From an archaeon (GTDB taxonomy: Archaea; Micrarchaeota; Micrarchaeia; Anstonellales; Bilamarchaeaceae), in the NCBI GenBank assembly GCA_020053355.1, contig JAGVNI010000002.1:1-64000 (forward strand): a DNA stretch of 64,000 nucleotides, read 5' to 3'. The notes beneath the pieces were generated by a model. It searched no databases and was not told the DNA's origin. It was given only the letters and a program-made list of their open reading frames with translations. The position numbers were made by a program, and so were the translations under genes. Positions 16,536-24,891 of this stretch are shown here, in pieces. Position 1 is the stretch's first letter, and each line of letters opens with the position of its first letter.

Positions 16536-16774
16536 TTCAGGTACCTCTTCTTATAGAACTCCGCTGCCTTCTCATCAGACGGGTTGTTCCATACCGCATC
16601 TATGGTCGAGCGGTCCAGTGGCTCCATATCGACTTTCTTGATGCGTTGATGTTCCTCGTAATATCTTGTGACTGCAAGCCGGATAGCCTCGGTCTTGTTC
16701 GCTGCAAGCCCGCGCTCCACAAGCTCGTTCACAAATGTTTCCAATTCTCCGCTAAGGTGCAGGTTCACATTCAT
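16532..16774 (-). CDS. Ribbon-helix-helix antitoxin partner
   Basis: The 80-residue protein starts with a short beta strand and two helices (MNVNLHLSGELETFVNELVE, then RGLAANKTEAIRLAVTRYYE), the ribbon-helix-helix pattern of DNA-binding antitoxins. The charged C-terminus would bind the toxin. GGAG lies 6 bases before the ATG at 16774, which is therefore preferred over the ATG at 16780. A palindromic AT-rich region just upstream is a likely autoregulation site. Confidence 0.8.
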   Translation of the reverse strand: MNVNLHLSGELETFVNELVERGLAANKTEAIRLAVTRYYEEHQRIKKVDMEPLDRSTIDAVWNNPSDEKAAEFYKKRYLK

Positions 16775-16787
16775 TGGCATCTCCTTT

Positions 16788-16815
16788 GTGCATTATAATA
16801 GCATTATAAATGCAC
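16788..16815. promoter_or_regulatory. Palindromic operator/promoter of the MazF-type pair
   Basis: The arms GTGCATT (16788-16794) and AATGCAC (16809-16815) are perfect inverted repeats and enclose two further near-symmetric ATAAT/ATTAT blocks, directly upstream of the antitoxin. The AT-rich core could also hold the TATA box. RHH antitoxins typically bind such sites. Confidence 0.55.
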
Positions 16816-16979
16816 TAAACATATATATTCTTTCCTTTTTCACTATTGAGCCGGGTTTTTCTCCGCATATAAATGTTCTTGCTTCGAATCGCTGGATACG
16901 CACACCGGGAAATCCGCCGATTATCCACGCGAGCTGGTATTCTTATTAATTGTTTGTATTAATAGTTAATTGTGTTAAT

Positions 16980-18275
16980 ATGAGGCTGGTACGCGAAGCG
17001 CCGGAAAATCGGAATCCCGAGCGGAGCCGTTTCCAGTCGATTGCCCGGGCCGTCGCGGCCGCCCCTCTGGTTGCAGGCCTAATCACCGCTATCGGATGCT
17101 CCGAGGTAAATCTCCCCAATGAATGCCGCACATACAACGAGACCACGGTCACGCTTAACCGCGACACGAACGGCCAGAGCATAGACCTGCGGAGCCTGGA
17201 AAACATCCCGCGAGGGTCGTTCCTGACCGATTATCACGTCGATTTCATCAACGAGGCGCACGCAATCGCATCCGAAGGCATCCCTCCGGACACCAAAGCG
17301 ACGCAGTCCCCAGCATACTGCCTGGCCAGTGGCAGCAATGGCGGGCAGAAGTCGGCGTATGCCCAGCAGGAGGATGCCAATGGCCGTGAACGCGGTTTAT
17401 ACGTCCCTGAAAACCCCGAACTCGACCCCATAACTCTCATCAACCTAGTCAACCATGAAATCGGCCACCTCCAGCCTGGAAATCCGGAAAACGGCTCGGA
17501 AGTCATGTCCCAAATCAATGAATACGGGCAGAAACTGGCCGGATTCGCCCTGCTGATGAACCGGGACGCTGATTCAGGCCAATTGATTAGATGGGCATCG
17601 CACGAATCGCGAACAGGCATTTTCAGCAAGCTGGCAAGGACTCTTGAATCCGGGCGGGGCCAGCCTGGCAACGACTCCCTTGACGCCTATGATTTGGCGA
17701 ACATGTTCATCTTCATGAGGCTTGGCGAAACCGGGGGCGACATCCCGGCAATCCGTGCAGAGTTCCGGCAGCTCGTGGAAAGCGGTGGGCTGGCATCGGC
17801 ATTGGACGAAGCGTCGTCTTCGTTCCTTGGCCGGTACTCCGTAGAGAATACTGCCGACCTTTTCATCGATTCCAGGACACGCCTGATAAGCGCCATGCAA
17901 ATGCAATATGGCGTTGCAGGCTCTTATTTCCAGGCGCATTCGCAGCTGCTTGATTCCGGGCTCGTATTCGGCCTCGATGGCATGAACTGCGCATTGGTTA
18001 CGCCGCCTGCGGAAGCAGTCTTCACGCCGTGCAGCGATTCTGCCTGCACAGATGCCGGGGCGGATTCCAGCCGGCCGATAACCGTCTCGCTCTGCTGCGT
18101 CGCCGCGGATGTCCGGGCTGATGCAATCGGATTCTCAAAATGGAGCGTCCAAGCCAGCGGCACGGAATACCGGAAAGAAGGCGGCAAGGCCAGCGTCATG
18201 GATTTCGGATGGGATTCCGTCACGCGCATTTCCGCAACGAAAACAGCAATCGGCATGGACGAGTTGTGCATTTGA
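16980..18275 (+). CDS. HExxH-containing putative metallopeptidase lipoprotein, 431 aa
   Basis: An N-terminal hydrophobic segment with Ile-Gly-Cys-Ser-Glu near residue 40 looks like a lipoprotein signal with a long basic n-region. LVNHEIGHLQPGNPENGSE near residues 160-178 contains HExxH, the zinc-binding motif of metallopeptidases; a third ligand is not obvious. The C-terminal part has four or five Cys (CSDSACTDAG, SLCCVAAD) and probably forms a disulfide-bonded domain. No family is recognised. The ATG at 16980 lies in AT-rich promoter-like sequence. Confidence 0.65.
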   Translation: MRLVREAPENRNPERSRFQSIARAVAAAPLVAGLITAIGCSEVNLPNECRTYNETTVTLNRDTNGQSIDLRSLENIPRGSFLTDYHVDFINEAHAIASEGIPPDTKATQSPAYCLASGSNGGQKSAYAQQEDANGRERGLYVPENPELDPITLINLVNHEIGHLQPGNPENGSEVMSQINEYGQKLAGFALLMNRDADSGQLIRWASHESRTGIFSKLARTLESGRGQPGNDSLDAYDLANMFIFMRLGETGGDIPAIRAEFRQLVESGGLASALDEASSSFLGRYSVENTADLFIDSRTRLISAMQMQYGVAGSYFQAHSQLLDSGLVFGLDGMNCALVTPPAEAVFTPCSDSACTDAGADSSRPITVSLCCVAADVRADAIGFSKWSVQASGTEYRKEGGKASVMDFGWDSVTRISATKTAIGMDELCI

Positions 18276-18306
18276 TAGGCCGTATCGACGGCAGCGATAA
18301 CCCATC

Positions 18307-19674
18307 TTACAATTCTACCGTTTCTCCGATAGCCGGGACATGCGTCTCAAAGCCCCTTTTGGTTAACGCATCCGCAAGGCCCATCGACGATTCCTGCTCT
18401 CCGTGGATGACGAACACCCTGGCCGGCTTCTTCCTGAAACCGCCCATCCATTTCAAAAGCTCCCCGGCGTCCGCATGCGATGAGAAGCTGTCAATCTGCC
18501 TTATCTGCGCCTTGACGGCTATTTCTTCCCCCATCATGCGGACCATCTCAGCGCCTTCCAGAATCACGCGCCCCAGCGACCCTTCCGCCTGGTATCCGAC
18601 GAACAGCAGCGTGTTCTGCTTTTTCCAGAGGTTGTGCTTGAGATGGTAGCGGATGCGCCCGGCGCTGCACATGCCATTGCCCGCTATTATCACGCATGGC
18701 GCGGGATAGTCGTTCAACGTCATGGAATCCTGGGTGCTGCGGAGGAACTTAAGCCCGTTGAATTCAAAGGGGTCCTTGAATTCCCCCCTGAGCTTTTGTG
18801 AGAAGTACCTCATGTTCTTGGAAAAGACCTTGGTGGCATTGATGGCCAGCGGGCTGTCGAGGAAAATCTTTTCCTTGGGCAATTTCCCATCCCGCACGAG
18901 CTGGTGCAGGTAATACAGCAGCTCCTGCGTCCTCTCTACGGCAAATGAGGGTATCATGAGCTTCCCGCCTCTTTCGAACGTCTCCGTCACCGTCTCGGAA
19001 AGCAAATCGCCCCGCGTGTGCGCATCCGTGTGCAAACGGTTACCATAAGTGGATTCAACGAGCACGTAATCCGCGTCCGGGATGATTGTGGGGTTGTCCA
19101 CGAGCGGCGTGTCCCACTGTCCGAGGTCGCCTGAAAAGACGATTTTCTTCCCTTCAGCCCAAAGCTCGATTATGGCGGAGCCGAGGATGTGGCCTGCATT
19201 GCGGTACTTCATCCGTATTCCCGGGGCTACCTCGGATTCCTTGTCATATTCGAGCGGTTTCAGAAGCGGAAAGCTCGCCCGGACATCCTTAAGGGTATAA
19301 AGCGGTTCACGGGGAGGAAGGCCCATCCTCTGGCGCCGTTTGTTCTCGTGGACGGTCTCGTCCTCGTTCACGCCCGCGGCGTCTTCCAGCATGATTTTCA
19401 CAAGCTCGATTGTCGGGGGCGTCGCGATTATCCTGCCCCGAAAGCCGTTTTTCACGAGTTTCGGTATCAGGCCGGAATGGTCTATGTGCGCATGCGTCAG
19501 GATGAGGTGCGATATCTCCTTTGGCAAGAAATCGAACGGCTCGTAATTGCGCCGGGTGATGTCCTTCGTTCCCTGGAACATGCCGCAATCTATCAGCACC
19601 TTCGTTCCGGCAGTTTCAAGCAGGTAGCAGGAGCCGGTCACTATCCTTGCCGCCCCGCAAAATTTAAGCTTCAT
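18307..19674 (-). CDS. Beta-CASP metallo-beta-lactamase RNase, 455 aa
   Basis: Full set of metallo-beta-lactamase and beta-CASP motifs: THAHIDHSGLIPKL, the GHILGSA loop with its His, FSGDLG, ESTYGNRLH, MIPSFAVERTQELLYYL, GNGMCSAGRI and DSFSSHADAGEL. This is the CPSF73-like group without KH domains, endoribonucleases that process mRNA or rRNA in archaea and bacteria (YSH1/TTHA0252-like). The ATG at 19674 puts the first beta strand (MKLKFCGAARIVTGSCYLLE) at the N-terminus, the usual arrangement; the upstream extension to 19791 is not protein-like. Confidence 0.9.
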   Translation of the reverse strand: MKLKFCGAARIVTGSCYLLETAGTKVLIDCGMFQGTKDITRRNYEPFDFLPKEISHLILTHAHIDHSGLIPKLVKNGFRGRIIATPPTIELVKIMLEDAAGVNEDETVHENKRRQRMGLPPREPLYTLKDVRASFPLLKPLEYDKESEVAPGIRMKYRNAGHILGSAIIELWAEGKKIVFSGDLGQWDTPLVDNPTIIPDADYVLVESTYGNRLHTDAHTRGDLLSETVTETFERGGKLMIPSFAVERTQELLYYLHQLVRDGKLPKEKIFLDSPLAINATKVFSKNMRYFSQKLRGEFKDPFEFNGLKFLRSTQDSMTLNDYPAPCVIIAGNGMCSAGRIRYHLKHNLWKKQNTLLFVGYQAEGSLGRVILEGAEMVRMMGEEIAVKAQIRQIDSFSSHADAGELLKWMGGFRKKPARVFVIHGEQESSMGLADALTKRGFETHVPAIGETVEL

Positions 19675-19696
19675 GAGCTGTCTTCTGATACGTTGT

Positions 19697-20692
19697 TTAA
19701 TAGATTTTCTGCCTGATGAACAGGGCCCCGGCGAGCCCCAGGATGAGCGCGCTGCCGCAGCATGACCCGGAATTCGCCAATTCGCTCGCAACGCTTCCTG
19801 ATGGCGTTATCGTGCCTTCGGAAACCCCCTGTTTGTTCATCCGCTCATACTGCTCGCCTGCGGCTATAGCCATTGTCTCTCCGGTCGGGGTCTCAATCGC
19901 ATCCACGGCGCCTTCGATTACAGTCACCTTCTCGGATGAAGGCCCGAAGTCGAATATTACAGTCGAGTGCGGCCTGTATACCGTTTCAGCCAGCCTGCCC
20001 CCGATAATTTCGTCGTAATACATCCGCTCATCGCTCGTGCTAGTCAGCCTCTTGAACACGTCCACTGCGTTCTGGGATGTCTTGGCCTCGACATACCCGT
20101 CCACCTCGTTCATGCGCCACTCCGGGTCTGTCTTGATGTGCAATGTGGCCGTGTTGCCGATGAAGCGAACATTGCCGTCAGTGAAGCGGATGAACACCTT
20201 GGCATACATGCCTGCGCGGACCGTGTCGTCATCGCAGAACGTGTCGCCCACAACAATCGTCTTCTCCTTCCCCTGCCGGATAAGGATGGAATCGCCGGAT
20301 GCCTGGTATATCTCGCCTAGTTTGTCGGCGCAGGGCGGGAATATCGGCGCGGAAGGCGTATTATCCCCGGTATTGAACGGGGAATCCGACGAAGGCGCGT
20401 ATGTGCCGCCGCATGTCGCTGCGATACAGCTTCCAATCGCGCCCTTGTCATAGGGGCTTTCCGTGTTCGTATACGAGAGCTTCAGGCATGCGACATCCAC
20501 GCTGCCCTTTGTCGCCCCATTATAGACAATCATGCACCCGCTGCTGTCCAGGCATGTCGGCACATTGGCATTATCCAATTCGCTGAGCATGCCGTTGTAT
20601 TTCGCGCAGCAGCCTGCGAGGCAGGAATCATCCAATGCATCGTAAGCGAAAGCCACGGAAGACAGAAGCGCAATAGCCAGGAGCAATCTCAT
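19697..20692 (-). CDS. Secreted FecR-like domain protein with C-terminal anchor, 331 aa
   Basis: The signal peptide MRLLLAIALLSSVAFA is followed by a Cys-rich region (residues 20-120). A FecR-like segment comes next: GDSILIRQGKEKTIVVGDTF, then a strand-rich part with FIRFTDGNVRFIGNTATLHI. A Ser/Gly-rich stalk leads to a short hydrophobic C-terminus (ALILGLAGALFIRQKIY) that may anchor it. FecR-like domains are surface or periplasmic sensor or adhesion modules. A TATA-like TTTATTA lies about 24 bases upstream of the ATG. Confidence 0.65.
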   Translation of the reverse strand: MRLLLAIALLSSVAFAYDALDDSCLAGCCAKYNGMLSELDNANVPTCLDSSGCMIVYNGATKGSVDVACLKLSYTNTESPYDKGAIGSCIAATCGGTYAPSSDSPFNTGDNTPSAPIFPPCADKLGEIYQASGDSILIRQGKEKTIVVGDTFCDDDTVRAGMYAKVFIRFTDGNVRFIGNTATLHIKTDPEWRMNEVDGYVEAKTSQNAVDVFKRLTSTSDERMYYDEIIGGRLAETVYRPHSTVIFDFGPSSEKVTVIEGAVDAIETPTGETMAIAAGEQYERMNKQGVSEGTITPSGSVASELANSGSCCGSALILGLAGALFIRQKIY

Positions 20693-20830
20693 GGATTGAC
20701 TTCTGAAAACAGGTTTATTATCCCCTGCTTATGCGGATTTCATGAAGGAAAAGAATTCCTTTCCGCAGAAGATTAGCACCGGAAATCCTAGTGGATGAAA
20801 ATCTCCCGCGGGATTAAGCTATTTGAAAAA

Positions 20831-21025
20831 TCATTTCCTGGATTTCTTCGGGGTCGGCGGCAGGGCTTTCGTCAGTTTGCCTGCGCAATCGTTGCTGCAG
20901 AAATACAATTTGATATGAGTCCTCGCCCTCTGCATGCTTACCGCGCCGATAATCTTGTCTTTACCACACTTTGCGCATTTGAATGTCAATTTATCACCAA
21001 CTACAACTACACAGTCAACATTCAT
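20831..21025 (-). CDS. Small zinc-binding protein, 64 aa
   Basis: Two Cys pairs (KCAKCGKDK and YFCSNDCAGK) separated by about 24 residues would bind one zinc ion. The pattern resembles treble-clef TRASH/YHS-like fingers, and the basic C-terminus (PPTPKKSRK) suggests nucleic-acid contact. A GGTGGGGGATAT ribosome-site-like stretch precedes the ATG. Confidence 0.7.
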   Translation of the reverse strand: MNVDCVVVVGDKLTFKCAKCGKDKIIGAVSMQRARTHIKLYFCSNDCAGKLTKALPPTPKKSRK

Positions 21026-21103
21026 ATATCCCCCACCTCTGGCAGAATGCCTGTTTTTCGGCGTTCAATACTCTTTTAACCTAATCCAGCAACAAATAAC
21101 ACG

Positions 21104-22198
21104 ATGGATGCTTCAGAGCAGGCTGCGAGAAATCTCCTCGGCCTGAGATTCGACGCCCTTGGCGATGCCGCCAAAGACATGCTTCGGAGGTCCAAGCCCG
21201 AAACCATCAATGCGGCATATCCGACGCTTCTGGAGCTGAAAATCGGGCTGGAGAAAATCACCAGCCGCCCGGAACTCCTTACCCGGCTTGAAACGGCCCT
21301 GCGGGCAAACCATGCATCGCTAGTCCAACTCGGTCTCAGCGCAAAAAAGATTGCGACGCATGCGCATCTCCTCGATCATGACCCGGAATCCATCAGGCAG
21401 AACTTTGCGGCATTACGGGGGGCTGGGATTACCCCCCGGAAGATTGCCACGCTCGCCCAGCTCCTCACCCTCCCGCCGCAAACGCTCGAATCCAGAATCA
21501 ATTCCCTGAAATCCCTGCGAATTAGCGGGGAAAAAATAGCCAAAAGGCCCGAACTCCTTGCCCGGAACCCGGCTGCTATCCTTGAGAATTACCGCCTGCT
21601 GGGGCAATTAGGCATAAAACCCGCCAAAATAGCGGCAATGGCTTCCCTCCTCGGCCAAAATCCCGATACGCTTCGCGACAACTTCAAAACGCTCCAGGAA
21701 CTGGGCTTGAAACCCGAAAAAATCGTCACCCAGCCGCAGCTCCTTGGCATGGACCCGGATACTGTGCGCAGGAATGCGGATATCATCCTCGGCCTGGGAT
21801 TCACCCGGGAGCAGGTGGCATTGCAGCTGCAATTGCTCGGCAAGAAGCCGGAATCCATCCTTGCCAATTACCGCAACCTCCGGCGTTTCTTTCCAAGGGA
21901 AACGGTGCTGAAGCACCCCGCCCTGCTCGGAAATTCCAGCGAGACGGTTGAAGCGTCGGTGCAGTTCCTCTGCGCCATCGGCATCGACCACGAACAAAAT
22001 CCCGCCCTATGCGGTACGACCCCCGCAAAGAAGCGCGCCATGATTGCAAGTCTGATGCGCGAGGCAGGTTATGCTGGTTTGGATGAGGGGGGGCGGAAGG
22101 ATTTGATGGAGAAGACGAGGGAATTCGTGAGAAAACGGCCGTACATCTTCAAGGCCGGCGAGGTCAGGGCGCAGGCGCGTTTCGCCAAAGCGGCATGA
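21104..22198 (+). CDS. mTERF-like repeat protein, 364 aa
   Basis: The protein is built from about eight helical repeats of the form 'L-G-L-x-x-x-K-I-x-x-x-P-x-L-L-x-x-x-P-x-x-h-x-x-N-x-x-x-L'. The Ile or Val of the K-I position recurs at residues 52, 83, 114, 145, 176, 207 and 238, an exact 31-residue period with no indels, and again near 268. LGLKPEKIVTQPQLLGMDPD is typical of the mitochondrial transcription termination factor (mTERF) repeats that wrap nucleic acid in eukaryotic organelles. No signal or membrane segment is seen. The start follows a TTTTAACC box by about 29 bases. Confidence 0.8.
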   Translation: MDASEQAARNLLGLRFDALGDAAKDMLRRSKPETINAAYPTLLELKIGLEKITSRPELLTRLETALRANHASLVQLGLSAKKIATHAHLLDHDPESIRQNFAALRGAGITPRKIATLAQLLTLPPQTLESRINSLKSLRISGEKIAKRPELLARNPAAILENYRLLGQLGIKPAKIAAMASLLGQNPDTLRDNFKTLQELGLKPEKIVTQPQLLGMDPDTVRRNADIILGLGFTREQVALQLQLLGKKPESILANYRNLRRFFPRETVLKHPALLGNSSETVEASVQFLCAIGIDHEQNPALCGTTPAKKRAMIASLMREAGYAGLDEGGRKDLMEKTREFVRKRPYIFKAGEVRAQARFAKAA

Positions 22199-22306
22199 TA
22201 TCTATTCGCGGCATTGGCAATTTCAAATCTTTATTAAACATTTGCCCTCACAATAACCAATTGTTATTCCAGACCTCCAGAGTGATTTTTTTTAAGGTGA
22301 CCCAGA

Positions 22307-22960
22307 ATGAAAAATCTCCAGATGCCCAAACGGACCAGTTACACATTCGCCGAAAAAAGCCGGGCTTTCCTCCGCGGGTTCCTTGCCGGGAAGCCTCTTG
22401 TGGAAGTAGCACGGGCCGGGCTTACTCACGACATCAGCGAAGAGCAGCGAACCGCCTATGCCAGGAGAATCAGCCGCGCGAACGATTCCGAATCCGCGTT
22501 CCTGGCACTTCGGGACGGGGCGGGGTCAGAAAGCGCGGAGAGCATACTCGCACCGGTAATCGGCAATCCGGACCATGCATTCAACCTGCTAATCGGGAGG
22601 AGGCTGTCGTCCGGAAAGGCCGAAGCCATCCTCGCGAAGAAGCTCGTCTCGGAAGATTCCGGCTTCCTTTGCTTCCTGCTCCTTAAGCTGCAGACCGTCC
22701 GCTCGCATGAGGCGCAGGATGCTCTCGCGCACATGGTCAAGCAGGACAATCTCAGCGACCGGGCGGCCGAGCTGCTCCTTAACGGGAGCGTGGACTCGGA
22801 AATTGCGCAGATAAAAATATCAGCAATAGTTCCCCCTGACCAGGCAACGATTGCCCGGATAATCCTCCGGGGCAAGGTCGCGCGCGAAGCATTGGCGGAA
22901 CTGTCGAAGCGGATGCCGCCGGTATGCGTGCCTTTGGATGCCTGCAAGCCTGCGGAATAA
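22307..22960 (+). CDS. Alpha-helical repeat-like protein, 217 aa
   Basis: The sequence is almost entirely helical, with repeated Ala/Leu/Glu units and Asn-Pro or Asp turns (for example ESAESILAPVIGNPDHAFNL, then SGKAEAILAKKLVSEDSG), which suggests HEAT-like repeats. No catalytic motif is seen. It lies 108 bases downstream of the mTERF-like gene and has GGTGAC before the ATG. It ends one base before the convergent gene at 22961. Confidence 0.65.
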   Translation: MKNLQMPKRTSYTFAEKSRAFLRGFLAGKPLVEVARAGLTHDISEEQRTAYARRISRANDSESAFLALRDGAGSESAESILAPVIGNPDHAFNLLIGRRLSSGKAEAILAKKLVSEDSGFLCFLLLKLQTVRSHEAQDALAHMVKQDNLSDRAAELLLNGSVDSEIAQIKISAIVPPDQATIARIILRGKVAREALAELSKRMPPVCVPLDACKPAE

Positions 22961-23452
22961 TCAGCGCTTATTGAGGGCGTCCCGGCACTCGCCAATCGTT
23001 TTCTCAATGTTCTGCGTCACGCTTTCAATCGTCCCGCCAATGAACTTCTCAGCCATCCGGCCCATCGCTATCGCCATTGCGGCTCCACCTGCCAGAACAA
23101 GCGCGATATCCGCCATCGAGCCTCCGGCGACCCGGTTCAGCATGTCCATGACAGTTGCCGTCAGGCCGAGGTAGGCGACCGTCTTCGTGCATCTGCAAAT
23201 TGAGCGCATGGAGTCGAAATGCTCCTGGTCTTCCTGGGATATCTGCTCCTTTTCCTTAGCGAACGTCTTTTCCGTATCGTCCAGTTTCGCAAGGGCCCAC
23301 CGCTTCTTTATTTCTCTCTTGTCGGCAGGCACCTCATGGTATCGCGAAAGCTCCTTGCGGAGTATCCCAAGCCGGTCAGCGGTTCCCGTAAGCCTCATCT
23401 TCTGGGCGTCGTAGCGGGCCAATGATATCCTTGAAAGAGTCAGGTAATCCAT
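22961..23452 (-). CDS. Membrane protein with charged N-terminal helix, 163 aa
   Basis: The first 75 residues form a charged, coiled-coil-prone helix. Residues about 85-130 are hydrophobic (VAYLGLTATVMDML and IALVLAGGAAMAIAMG) and could form two membrane passes. Three Cys lie at the boundary and tail. The ATG at 23452 comes 4 bases after the previous gene's stop; the frame extends further upstream inside that gene. It is cotranscribed with the gene starting at 24254. Confidence 0.6.
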   Translation of the reverse strand: MDYLTLSRISLARYDAQKMRLTGTADRLGILRKELSRYHEVPADKREIKKRWALAKLDDTEKTFAKEKEQISQEDQEHFDSMRSICRCTKTVAYLGLTATVMDMLNRVAGGSMADIALVLAGGAAMAIAMGRMAEKFIGGTIESVTQNIEKTIGECRDALNKR

Positions 23453-23456
23453 TCTA

Positions 23457-24254
23457 TCATGCACCCATTGCCCCAGCCTGCCTTCCATCCGGCCTTGCCG
23501 CGTGCTCCTCATCCAGGAGCCTGGAAGCCAGGGCGCGAATCGCATCGTTCCTGGGCGTGAGCATGTTGCGCCAGACGCCGCGCTCCGCGCTGAATTCTAT
23601 GGAAACGCCCGTTTCCTCGCCGTTGTACGCCGGCCGGATGACGCAGAAATACGGCTTGCGGCCGTACATCTCTTCAAGCAATTCGGACTTCCGCTTGTTC
23701 TTGAAGTCCTTGCGGTGGGCGTTCATCAGGGTGATTTCGAATATGACCGGCACGACGCTCCCCATCTCGTGGATTTCGCCGACAAGGTCTATTTCGGCTA
23801 TGGACTGCATAACCCTGCCGTTGTCCGCCGGGCGGAAAAATACCGCCGAGCCGCGCGAATCCACGGAATACTGCTGCCCGCATGAGAGCGCTCCCCCGGT
23901 GTTCCGGAGAACCGACATCAATTCCGGGTTCTCCTGCGAGAACCTGAGGATGGACATCTGCACAGCAGTCTCGAAAAGGAAGCCCAGGTAATAGCTGATA
24001 TGGCTCTTGTAGCCGTCGCCGCGGATATCCTCGAAATGCCGGAATTTGGTCGCGCGGAAATTCTTTTCAATCCTATCCAGCTCGCAACCGTCCTTGGCAA
24101 TAGCTTCTGCAAGCGGGGCGAAAACCCTCGTATCGACAGGTTCGGCCCGGTAAGCGAGGCTGCGTTTGTAGTTCCGGTCCCTTCTCATACGCCTCGAAAT
24201 CTCGGCAAGCTGCTTTTCGCTCATCCGCGAGATATCGATTACCCTGGCCGCCAT
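23457..24254 (-). CDS. Hypothetical protein, possible nuclease-fold, 265 aa
   Basis: I do not recognise the family. A central segment, SIAEIDLVGEI followed by VVPVIFEITLMNAHRKDFKN, has the strand order of PD-(D/E)xK-type nuclease folds, with an acidic residue, a hydrophobic strand and Glu, but Ile-Thr stands where the catalytic Lys would be expected. The N-terminus is basic and helical. AT-rich promoter-like sequence lies around 24269-24280. The membrane-protein gene follows 4 bases after its stop. Confidence 0.55.
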   Translation of the reverse strand: MAARVIDISRMSEKQLAEISRRMRRDRNYKRSLAYRAEPVDTRVFAPLAEAIAKDGCELDRIEKNFRATKFRHFEDIRGDGYKSHISYYLGFLFETAVQMSILRFSQENPELMSVLRNTGGALSCGQQYSVDSRGSAVFFRPADNGRVMQSIAEIDLVGEIHEMGSVVPVIFEITLMNAHRKDFKNKRKSELLEEMYGRKPYFCVIRPAYNGEETGVSIEFSAERGVWRNMLTPRNDAIRALASRLLDEEHAARPDGRQAGAMGA

Positions 24255-24338
24255 TATGTTATTATGGTTAAAAGTATATAAAAATGTTTGTTAATCCCGC
24301 GCCCGCGCTTTTGCCTGTTCCCCTCGCCGCCCCTCCCG

Positions 24339-24884
24339 TTATCTTGCGGCCCTCTGACCTTTCTTTCCCGCAGGCTTGCTGTTTTTCCTATCCCGAAACG
24401 CGCTCTCGCCGGCTTCCTGGGGCTTCTGGGCTTCGCTTCTCCGGAGGACCCCGTCCACTATCCACCTCACCATTTTATTCTCATCCCTGGCCTCTCTTAT
24501 TCTTGCTGCCGTCTCATCAGAACCCGCAAACCCGTATGAGACAGCATAGGCAGCCATTGCGACTCCGCATTCAATCATTTCGGTCCTTGGCTTCGTTCCC
24601 TTGTCCATGGACAGCGCCTTGGCAAGGACCATGCGCGCGGCATCATCGATGATGGATGACCAGAAGTTCGTCTGCGGCATGGCGTTGAACGATTTCATTG
24701 CCTTGCCGAGCGCGGCAGCATCCGCATTCCGTATCGCATCCTTCAAATCCTTGGCCGCCGCCCCGAGCCTTCGGATGTCCGGGTCTTCATGGCGCGACAG
24801 GCTATCCATAGCCGATGCGGCATCGGAGGCATCCGACATCGCCAGAAGGAATCTTTTTCTTATGACTGCTGTGTAATCGACCAT
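24339..24884 (-). CDS. Helical protein downstream of the giant gene, 181 aa
   Basis: This Ala-rich, helical protein carries a basic C-terminal tail (residues 150-181, rich in Lys and Arg). It begins 7 bases after the stop of the 5693-residue protein, with GGTGAT 6 bases before its ATG, so it is very likely cotranscribed with the giant gene. The frame extends far upstream inside the giant gene, but the ribosome site fixes the start at 24884. No family is recognised. Confidence 0.65.
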   Translation of the reverse strand: MVDYTAVIRKRFLLAMSDASDAASAMDSLSRHEDPDIRRLGAAAKDLKDAIRNADAAALGKAMKSFNAMPQTNFWSSIIDDAARMVLAKALSMDKGTKPRTEMIECGVAMAAYAVSYGFAGSDETAARIREARDENKMVRWIVDGVLRRSEAQKPQEAGESAFRDRKNSKPAGKKGQRAAR

Positions 24885-24891
24885 GAACTTA

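Noticed and set aside
23457-24254. Firm call of a PD-(D/E)xK nuclease
   Set aside because: Only part of the pattern is present and the catalytic Lys is not seen, so the entry stays hypothetical.
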